A DNA stretch of 64,000 nt, from the NCBI RefSeq assembly GCF_009905375.1, contig NC_133655.1, positions 172,297,141 to 172,361,140 of the forward strand, read 5' to 3'. The notes under the pieces were generated by a model that was not told where the DNA came from, searched no databases, and saw only the letters and a program-made list of their open reading frames with translations. A program made the translations under genes and the position numbers. This stretch comes from Apium graveolens. Lineage: Eukaryota > Streptophyta > Magnoliopsida > Apiales > Apiaceae. Shown here piece after piece: positions 55,280 through 64,000 of this stretch; position 1 is the stretch's first letter, and each line of letters opens with the position of its first letter.

Positions 55280-55876
55280 TGTTGGATATATTTGAGATGT
55301 CATGTCTAATATGTTTCATGTTTAGTTTTCAGATCTTAACTAACAGGAAATATCAGTTCTTACAGGAATCAGGACTTACTGGAAGTCAGGACTTAAGGAT
55401 ATCAGGACTTAGATTATCAGAAGATAATATCAGAAGATGGATATCAGAACTTAAGTACTGGAGGAGTAACAATTAAGGAAGGAAGCTGATTTACAGAAAA
55501 GAAGATCGAGACTAATACAAGAAGAAGATATTCATGGAAAGAGTTAGAGGACTAGAAGAATTATATAAGATATCTGGTTGATATATTTTAGAAGATAAAA
55601 TTATATTCCATATCAATTAGAAGTTATCTTGTAACTATGTATCTATATAAACACAGACATAGGTTTACTCTATAAGAGTTCCGATCATCGAGAAGATCAT
55701 ACAATTGTAACCTAGCAGCTCTCGTGATATTTGTTCATCACTGAGAGAGAACAGTTCCATTGTAACAGAGTTTATTATATCGAATATATATGTTTTCTGT
55801 TATTTGTGCTTTAAATCAATTTAATTGTATTCTACACTATATTCAACCCCCTTCTACAGTGTTGTGTGACCTAAAA
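55280..55876 (+). repeat. Copia-D 5' LTR
   Basis: Starts TGTTGGATAT; the end is set by the PBS and probably reads CTAAAA, altered from CTAACA. Five or six copies of ATCAGRACTTA-type words lie at 55329-55453. TATATAA at 55644-55650 is a likely TATA box. Confidence 0.7.
55644..55650 (+). promoter_or_regulatory. Putative TATA box of Copia-D LTR
   Basis: TATATAA in CTATATAAACACAGAC, about 230 bp before the LTR end, the usual spacing for a copia LTR promoter. Confidence 0.55.
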
Positions 55877-55878
55877 AG

Positions 55879-55890
55879 TGGTATCAGAGC
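55879..55890 (+). other. Copia-D primer-binding site
   Basis: TGGTATCAGAGC, perfect initiator-tRNA-Met PBS core. Confidence 0.9.
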
Positions 55891-55930
55891 CCATCTGTTA
55901 ACAAACATACAGTAAAGATCCAAAAAAATC

Positions 55931-58282
55931 ATGTCTGAAGAAGCAGAAAATCTAACCAAGCCCGCCAAAACTGAAGAAACTCCAAAGACTCAAACCCATA
56001 GTCGATATGAGACTATCAGGGTTCCCATGCTGAGACCTTCTGAGTATCCCATATGGAAAGTGAAGATGGCTATGTTTCTGGAAGGTACAGATCTATAATA
56101 CTTTGACAGAATGTATGAAGGACCGCATAAGCCAACCAAGCTCTCTATTGTAGTTGCAGATCAGCCAGCAAAGACCATACCAAAGGAGAAAAGTCAATAC
56201 ACAGCTGAAGATATCTCATCTATTGCCAAGGATGCAAAGGTAAGGCATTTGCTGCATAGTGCCATTGATAATGTCATGTCAAATAGGGTAATTCAATGCA
56301 AGACAGCAAAGGAGATATGGGATGATTTGGAGACAATGTGTCAGGGAACTGATGCAATCAAGAAAAACAGGAGGACTATACTCACTCAAGAGTATGAGCA
56401 CTTTGACTCAAAAAGTGATGAGTCATTAACTGACTTATATAACAGTTTTGTCAAACTCTTGAATGATATGTCACTGGTGGACAAGAATATGACATTAAAG
56501 ATTCAAATCTAAAATTCCTTTTAGCTCTTCCTGAAAGTTGGGATTTGAAAGCTACTATTATAAGAGATAACTATGCTCTTGATTAAACTACTCTTGATGA
56601 AATTTATGGAATGCTCAAGACTTATGAACTTGAGATGGATCAAAGAAGCAAGAGACATGGGAGAAAGTCAAGAACAATTGATCTTAATGCTGAGGAGGAA
56701 TCCCCCAAAGTGGTTGTCTCAAAGAAAGGAAAAGGAAAAGCTCTCATCATAAAGTATGATTCAGAATCATCAAGTTCTGATGATGATAATTCAGAAACTG
56801 AAAGCCTACCTGAAGTAGATGTTGATGAAGAGATGATGAAGCTGTGTGCTTTTATGGTGAAGGGTATCACAAAGATAGCCTACATGAAATTCAGAAGGGG
56901 AAAGAAGTTTTCCAGGAAAGGTAGAAGTTCTGATAAGAATGGCTTCTAGAAAATCTGAAGGCAAAGGAGGAATGTATGACAGAGGAGATTACTCAAATGT
57001 CAAATGCTACAACTGTGGTGAGAAAGGCCACATATCTCCTGACTGCAAGAAAGGAAAGAGTGACAAAGGCAAGGCTCTTGTCACAAAGAAGAAAAGCTGG
57101 ACAGACACTTCAGATTCTAAAGATGAGGAGAACTATGCCTTGATGGCAAATGCTGATAGCAGTTCTGATGCTGCTGAGTTAAAGGTACCTCAAACAACTT
57201 ATTCCTTTCATACTGATGATATTACTGAGTTGAGATTATATCTTAAAACCATGTTTATTAGCTATAGAGATCAAACTTTAACATGTGAAAGATTAACTTC
57301 TGAAAATATTTCTTTTAAAAAAAGGAATGATTATTTAGAAAAAAAGTTATTTATGTTCCATCAAACTCAGAAGGATAGAGATGATGCTTTCTATGTTAGA
57401 GATGAAGTGCTAAAAATGAATAAATCTCCAAAAACTGAGTTAGAAAAAGAGAGAGAGATTATCAGGACTTGGACTAACTCTGGAAGAACAACTCAGAATA
57501 TACTAAGTAGTGGGAACTGGAAAGAGGGCTTAGGTTATGGAGATGAGAAAAGTGAAAAAGGAAATGAACAAGTTAAGCCAATTATTGTTAAACAGACTAC
57601 TAAGCCAAAGGTAAATCCTGTTAAATTTGTAGCTAAAACTGTAAAGTCTGATTCTGAAAAGATGAAAGATATTGAGACAGAAGTGATAGCAGAGTCAGCT
57701 TCTGACAAATTAGAATAGGATAAACCAACTGAAGTCAACATAGGCTTAATGACAAAGAAGAAGCTTAAAGTTAAGTTGAAAGAGATTACCAGTGTAAACA
57801 AGGTAAAGGTAACTAGGAAAAATAGGAATGGAAAGGAAGGTGTGAATAAAAGCAACAATTATATGCATGTTCCTAATGCTCCTAGAAAGAAATGCTATAA
57901 CTGTGGAAACTCTAACCATCTGGCTTCTTTTTGTAGGAAGAATAAGAATATAAACTCATTACCATCTAAGTCAGGAGTTAAGAGTCAGTCTGTTAGGTTT
58001 AAGCCACAAAATCCTTGTTTTTATTGTGGTAGTATATGGCATTCCATTTATACTTGTAAGGAATATCATAGTTTGTACTATGATTATTATCAGATAAAAC
58101 CTTCTTTGAAGAAAGTTGCTTTAATTCCTTTTAGTGTAAAGTATGATGCAAAGTCTGATACTGTTAATACTAATAAGAAAAATGTTAGCATAAACTCTGA
58201 TGCTAAATCCGCTGCAAATGTTAACAAACTTAAAAAGGCCAAAGGATCCAAGCAAGTCTGGGTCCTTAAAACTAACCATTAG
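55931..58282 (+). pseudogene. Copia-D gag, broken
   Basis: Starts MSEEAENLTKPAKTEET at 55931, in the same frame as pol. A TAA at 56096 interrupts it early. The Gag core follows (VIQCKTAKEIWDDLETMCQG), with two frameshifts between 56512 and 56939. Three CCHC knuckles are visible: CYNCGEKGHISPDC (about 57004), CYNCGNSNHLASFC (about 57894) and CFYCGSIWHSIYTC (about 58015). Between them is an acidic, coiled-coil-like linker. A stop at 57716 and one at 58280 (CAG to TAG type) separate this from pol. Sirevirus Gag architecture; non-functional. Confidence 0.88.
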
Positions 58283-61200
58283 TGGTCTTTGTGATTGCAG
58301 GGCAACAGGAAGAACATCCTAGTTCTGGACAGTGGATGTTCAGGAGTTATGACAGGAAATAAAGCCCTGCTATCAGATTTTGTGGAGAAAGCTGGCCCTG
58401 AAGTTCCTTATGGAGATGGCAACATTCGAAAAACTCTGGGATATGGCAATATCAATCTTGGGAATGTCATCATTGAAAAAGTAGCTCATGTCTCAGGACT
58501 TAAACACAATCAATTGAGTATAAGTCAAATCTGTGACAGAGGTTATCATGTGGATTTCTTTGAAGAACACTATGAAGTTATAAGTAATTCAACAGGCAAA
58601 GTGGTTCTGAAAGGATACAGGCATGGTAACATTTATGAAGCCAGACTTTCAACAAGTAATGATGGTTCTGCAATCTGTCTGTTGAGTAGAGCATCAATTG
58701 AAGAAAGCTGGAATTGGAACAAGAAACTCTCTCATTTAAATTTCAAAAATATAAATGAGCTTGTAAAGAAAGATCTTGTGAGAGGACTGCAAAAAACAGT
58801 ATTTGCTCCTGATGGCATTTGTGATTCATGTCAGAAGGCAAAACAAAGAAAATCTTCTTTCAAGAGCAAAACTGAGTCATCAATTCTTGAGCCTTATCAC
58901 CTATTACATGTTGATCTATTTGGTCCAGTCAATGTTATGTCTATTATAAAGAATAAATATGCTATGGTTATAGTGGATGAGTTCACAAGATACACTTGGG
59001 TGTATTTCTTGCACAAGAAGACTGAAACAGCATCTACTCTAACTGATCATGTCAAACAGCTGGATAAATTGATCAGAGATTCTGTTAAAATTATAAGGAG
59101 TGATAATGGCACTGAGTTCAAGAATTCAATCGTGGAAGAGTTTTGCAAAGATCATGCAATCAAACAGGAATTTTCTGCACCTGGAACTCCACAGCAAAAT
59201 GGAGTTGTAGAAAGAAAGAACAGGACTCTCATTGAAGCTGCACGAACAATGCTTGATGAAGCAAAGCTACCAACCTATTTTTGGGTTGAAGCTGTGCAGA
59301 CTGCTTATTTTACACAAAATGCTACACTTATAAACAAGTATGGAAAAATACCATATGAGATGGTGAAGAAAAAGAAGCCAAATCTGAAATACTTTCACGT
59401 ATTTGGTTTCAAGTGTTTTGTTCTTAAGACTCATCCTAAAAAGCTGTCAAAATTTGATCTAAAAGCTAATGAAGGAATTTTTGTTGGATATCCACTTTCC
59501 ACAAAAGCCTTCAGAGTCTACAATTTAAGAACAAGAGTTGTCATGGAATCTATCAATGTCTCTTTTAATGATAAGAAGATTACTGCACTTGAAGATTTCG
59601 ATGATCATGATCAGCTGAGATTTGAGAATGAAGATTTAAATTCTGATTCTGCAAATTCTGATGACTTAAACCCTGATCTTGTAAGTTCTGATGGATTAAG
59701 TTCTGATGTCGTTGAAACTGTGGTAATAACTCCAAAGGAAAATGCATCTATCCATGGGGAGCAATATGAAGAACCTACCACATCTCAAGACTCTCGAGAA
59801 GCATCAGAACCTGTCACTGGCTCTTCAAGTTCTGATTCATCTAATTCTAATGAGCCAAATTCTGATAATTCTGGAAGCTCTGATTCTTCAACTCCTGAAA
59901 AATCAAAGTCAAATTCTGAAGTCTCAGAGAGCATCACTACAGGGGGAGCATCAGAAAATGCTGATGGAGACAACATGAATCATGGGGGAGGATCCAGTTC
60001 TAGAGATCAACTTCCATCTGCAAGGAAGTGGACTAAAGCACATACACCTGATTTAATCATTGGAGATCCTAAAGCAGGTGTCAGAACTAGAACTGCAACT
60101 TCAAATGAATTTCTCTATCATTCTTTTCTATCTCAGACTGAACCAAAGAAAGTGGAAGAAGCTCTTCAAGATGCTGATTGGGTGCAAACAATGCAGGAAG
60201 AGTTAAATGAATTTGAAAGAAATAAAGTCTGGACCCTAGTGCCAAGACCAAAGAACAGATCAGTTGTTGGTACAAAATGGGTGTTCAGAATCAAAACTGA
60301 CAGTGATGGCATAATTACAAGGAATAAAGCAAGACCGGTTGTTAAAGGTTACTCTCAATAGGAGGGTATTGATTATGATGAAACATTTGCCCCGGTTGCT
60401 AGATTAGAATCCATAAGGATCTTTTTGGCTTATGATGCTCACAAGAAGTTTAAAATCTTTCAAATGGATGTGAAAAGTGATTTTCTCAATGGAGAATTGG
60501 AAGAAGAGGTATATGTTGAACAACCTCCAGGTTTTGTAGATCCTAAATTTCCCAATCATGTCTACAGGCTTGACAAAGCACTTTATAGCCTTAAGCAAGC
60601 TCCAAGAGCATGGTATGAGACTTTAGCTCAATTCCTTCTGGAAAGTGGATTTCATAGAGGCACAATTGACAAGATTTTATTCTACCTCGACCATGGAAAG
60701 GACTTACTTTTGGTACAGATATATGTTGATGATATCATATTTGGTTCTAATAATTCCAAACTGTGTAAGAAGTTTGCAAAGCTAATGCAGTCAAGATATC
60801 AAATGAGTATGATGGGAGAACTCAGCTATTTTCTGGGCCTTCAAGTCAAGCAAACTGAAAAAGGCACTTTTATCTGTCAATCCAAGTATACCAGAAATTT
60901 ACTGAAGAAATTTGGAATGCAAGATTGTTCAACCGCATCCACTCCCATGGCCACTATAACCAAGTTAGATAAGGATACTGGTAAATCAGTAGATATTACT
61001 AACTACAGAGGTATGATTGCCTCCTTACTCTATCTAACTGCAAGTATACCTGATATCATGTATGCTACCTGTCTATGTGCAAGATTTCAAGCTGATCCAA
61101 GAGAACCTCACTTATTAGCTGTGAAAAGAATTTTCAAGTACCTTAAGGGTACAACTGATATAAGATTGTGGTATCCTAGGGAATCAGATTTTAAGCTAAT

Positions 61201-61678
61201 TGGTTACTCAGATGCAGATTTTGCAGGATGCAAAATAGACAGGAAAAACACTAGTGAAAGCTGCCAATTTCTTGGAGGCAGATTGGTTTCTTGGTTTAGC
61301 AAGAAATAAAAGTCAATTTCCACATCAACTGCAGAAGCAGAATATATTGCTGCAGGAAGCTGTTGTGCACAGATTATTTGGATGAAGAATCAGTTACTGG
61401 ATTATGGGTTAGAATTTTCTAAAATCCCTATTTACTGTGATAATTAAAGTGCTATTGCTATGACAGGTAATCCAGTTCAACACTCAATGACAAAGCACAT
61501 CAGCATTGGGTACCATTTCATAAGGGAACATGTGGATGAAGGTACAGTGGAATTGCATTTTGTTCCAACAGATCAACAGCTAGCAGATATCTTCACAAAA
61601 CCACTGTGTGAAGCTACTTTTATAAGATTGGTAAATGAACTTGAAATGGTTTCAGGTTCTTTCTCTAAATCTGCTTAG
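58283..61678 (+). pseudogene. Copia-D pol: PR, IN, RT, RNase H, three main in-frame stops
   Basis: Same frame as gag. Protease LDSGCSGVMTG (about 58325), pre-integrase KKLSHLNFKNINELVKKD with CDSCQKAKQ, integrase LLHVDLFGPVN, VIVDEFTRYTWVYF, IRSDNGTEFKN and PGTPQQNGVVERKN, a Ser/Asp-rich linker (59640-59950), then RT with [33 protein letters not shown] and the catalytic [10 protein letters not shown]. RNase H has [24 protein letters not shown] and FTKPL. Stops at 60359 (CAG to TAG type), 61307 (CAA to TAA type) and 61444 break it. There is no frameshift in pol. The apparent start at 58295 is internal and not a real start. Confidence 0.92.
59638..59884 (+). repeat. ARRTTCTGAT repeats in Copia-D IN-RT linker
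   Basis: Seven copies of AAATTCTGAT or AAGTTCTGAT (one AAGCTCTGAT) at 59638, 59653, 59683, 59698, 59827, 59857 and 59875, encoding N/S-S-D. The reverse complement ATCAGAACTT occurs in the Copia-D LTR (55443). Confidence 0.8.
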
Positions 61679-62433
61679 TTTTTGTTCTCATGCATCAGAC
61701 TTTATGATTAGTGTTTACAGATTGTATTATCTATATGTAATATGTGCTTAATTTGAAAATTCATTAAATGCTAATTGTTATCTGATGTGGATTTATATAC
61801 TCTGATAAGTGTTTTGAATGTTATGTGGCTATTCAATTCAATAAGGATAACTGTGCTAGATGCTGACCTAGTAGTCTTTAACATACTAGAAATCCCATAT
61901 TTTAATTTGTTGTTTATGTGGAAACTCATTAACACAAGCAGATTCTGATATTGAGCTTAGTCAAGTTTACTTTGTATATCTTATTACTAAGTCACAAACT
62001 AGATTCTTGTTTCTTATCTGTCAAATTTTGATGTCAGGAAATCTTAAGAATGAACTAAGTGCTGATAAGCCTCATCAAAAGAAAAGAAAAGAATAAAAGT
62101 CAGGTACTCCTTTGAGATCTAGAGTAAAAATATGGAAGGGAAGACCCAAGTGCATTGCTGGTATTAAGTAACATGTATTAGAAAAGCAAAAAAATTTCTT
62201 GGTGACTTTTCACACTCTATGATTACTGGAAAAATACTCTGCTAACAGTATAAATTCTGATAAGCAGTCGTGACTCACTTACACTGAGAAGCCACTGTAA
62301 AAAAGGAATTTCAAAAGATGCATAAAATGAGCACAAACAGTTGAGGTGGACTAATGCATAAATTTGTTCTATAGTAGACATCATGACTGATGACAGATTT
62401 TAAGCATTTTTCTGAGTTATGCCTTATTTCTAA
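61679..62433 (+). other. Copia-D downstream region
   Basis: AT-rich, no gene recognised. It holds TTCTGATAAG-type words near 61800, 61940 and 62252, matching the linker motif. No PPT or 3' LTR seen. Confidence 0.5.
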
Positions 62434-64000
62434 TGTAATAACCCCAAAAATTTTGAACTTTTTGTAACCCTTATGAATAGTGATTTTGCTGATTATGCTG
62501 AATAAGAAAACTTTTCTGGCCACACTATGTAGGGGTTCTTTTATTGATATTTTGAGATCTTATTAGTACTCTATATGGTATATAAGTGTATGCAAAGATC
62601 GTCAGAATCCAAATTCGAACACTTTAATTTTTCCCGAAAACCCACCAGATACAGAAAGAATTAAGTATAAGGTAACATAATTAAAAAGGATTTTAATTCA
62701 AGGATTATAAGAGAGGATCATAAAAGGAATATAAAATATTGAGAAAGGTTTAAGGGAACCTAAGTAATGAGATCCCGGGTATGATCCCTCAAGCGATAAA
62801 CGAGAACGAAAGTTAAGCGAACCGTATAACAGATAAGCGGTCATTAGCCAAGTAATTAGGGGTTAATCAAAGAGGTTAGTGGGTGATGATGTCATCACAC
62901 CAATAAGAAGAAGACAAGTGTAAGAAGATGACATAAGAAAGATGACATAGGCATGGTGACATAAGCATGGCAAATGGAGGGATTGGTTGGTTGAATGAGA
63001 GCCATTCATTTGTTACCATGGTAAAAAAGTTAATTAAGAAACAAAACAATAGCAACCAAGCCAAAACAAATCATAACACCAAAAAAACACAAATCACTCC
63101 CATTTCCAAGCAAGAAGCTCTCGGCTTCTTCACTTTTTCAAAGACAAGAAAATCGAAATCCAAGATCCAAGCATTGTTAAATTGTCAGGTAATTATCCAA
63201 GGTTCCTTATACATAGATATTGCTATCCTATGAATCTCAGCTTCCATTTCCTTCACAATCTCTTCCAATAATTCATGGAAGAAGAGGGTGAATAGTGTTT
63301 TCAAGATCTTGAAATTTTTGATCTTGTGTTTTCTTTAGATATAGCTTTGGTAAGGATTTTCAAGGGTGATTCCAAGCTCCTTAGTTACTTTTACTCACCA
63401 AGGAAGGTATAATCTCATACCCTAGCCCTACTTTTGTATAATTAGAGTTTTTATGAATGATATGGTTCATGAAAAGCATGATTCTTGTATACTTAGAGTG
63501 TGGTTGGATTTGTAATAAGTTTGAAGTTATAAATCTTGATTATTGGTTAATGAACTTAAGTATAGCTTTTAGTTCATGATTGAGAGTAGTATAAATTGGA
63601 AATCTTGAGAAGTTGGGGCTGTTGTAGTAAAGTATGGATGTAGTTTGGTTGTAGTAATGATTGTGGGTTGATTGTGGATTGATTTGGAGTGGTATAAATT
63701 TGGTAATCGCGTAAACATAGCCGTCGAAATGCCTGATTTACCTTAGACTGCTTTTGTTCTTAACATCAGGACCCGTGAACTCACTGTAAGAGTCTGACCA
63801 TTGCCATTTTTAGATAGTTCATGTTACGAGCTTCGTTTTGATATGTGGTTCACTTGAATCCGATGTACGGTTTAGGAGAAACGACCGTTTTAAGTAACGG
63901 CGTTTCGCGAACGAACCATTACCCCTCGCCTTACTTTGAAACCTTGGTTAAGGCCCTTAAATGACTAATTGGAGTATGAAACAATTATGTAAAGTGGATT
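62434..64000 (+). repeat. Gypsy-type LTR, 5' part, running off the window
   Basis: TGTAATAACCCCAAAAATTT fits the TGTAA...CCCC start usual for chromovirus LTRs. What follows is AT-rich non-coding sequence with three ATGACATA repeats near 62925-62965, unlike Copia-D. No matching partner in the window, so orientation and end are inferred. The frame 62967-63233 shows no domain. Confidence 0.55.

Larger units (their letters stand above)
55280..62433 (+). mobile_element. Copia-D: Sirevirus-like Ty1/copia element, 3' end not seen
   Basis: Plus-strand element starting TGTTGGATAT within the Gypsy-A 3' LTR (preceding bases ACCAG would be the TSD). LTR about 597 bp, PBS at 55879, then gag and pol of Sirevirus type in a single frame broken by a few stops. 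No 3' LTR is seen before 62434, where a different LTR begins; the element is either interrupted there or truncated. Confidence 0.8.

Noticed and set aside
62967..63233. 88-codon frame near the right end (MANGGIGWLNESHS)
   Set aside because: Lies in what appears to be an LTR, is Lys/Gln-rich and has no recognisable domain; cannot be supported as a gene.

Overview
This 64-kb window looks like repeat-dense (probably heterochromatic) nuclear DNA from a large-genome flowering plant, most likely a eudicot; the species cannot be named from the sequence. I see no host gene, rRNA or tRNA. Essentially every base can be assigned to nested LTR retrotransposons of the Ty3/gypsy and Ty1/copia superfamilies. 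Family calls rest on readable protein motifs; element borders rest on LTR pairs, target-site duplications (TSDs), primer-binding sites (PBS) and polypurine tracts (PPT).

Layout. (1) 1-1008: remnant of a Tat/Athila-type gypsy polyprotein on the minus strand. (2) Gypsy-A, a plus-strand chromovirus-type element, starts at 1009 inside that remnant. Its 5' LTR is cut into three pieces (1009-2211, 28338-29793, 38629-39391), its internal region into two (39392-42718, 50243-52891), and its 3' LTR begins at 52892. (3) Copia-A (2212-28337), a minus-strand Sirevirus-like element with a large third ORF, sits in the Gypsy-A 5' LTR. (4) Gypsy-B (9564-22803, plus strand, LTRs of about 3.6 kb) sits in the reverse transcriptase of Copia-A. 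(5) Copia-B (29794-38628, minus strand) also sits in the Gypsy-A 5' LTR. It has one intact 1319-codon gag-pol ORF and LTRs that differ at one position in 1531. (6) Copia-C (about 42727-50242, minus strand), a decayed relative of Copia-B, sits in Gypsy-A pol and has lost almost all of its left LTR. (7) Copia-D (55280 to about 62433, plus strand), a second Sirevirus-like element, sits in the Gypsy-A 3' LTR. (8) 62434-64000: start of another gypsy-type LTR that runs out of the window.

How the parts work together. Each element encodes, or once encoded, Gag, protease, integrase, reverse transcriptase and RNase H, transcribed from LTR promoters and primed by initiator-tRNA-Met. Only Copia-B looks capable of acting on its own today. 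The others carry stop codons, many explained by C-to-T or G-to-A changes typical of methylated plant repeats.

Most unusual points: a short motif (core ATCCGTCGRG) scattered at about 37 places through the LTRs and linkers of Copia-A, with a different motif behaving similarly in Copia-D; a conserved extra ORF upstream of gag in both gypsy elements; hairpin arrays in the leaders of Copia-B and Copia-C, plus a cluster of four palindromes in Copia-C; two junctions that look like templated break repair; and the near-pristine Copia-B.
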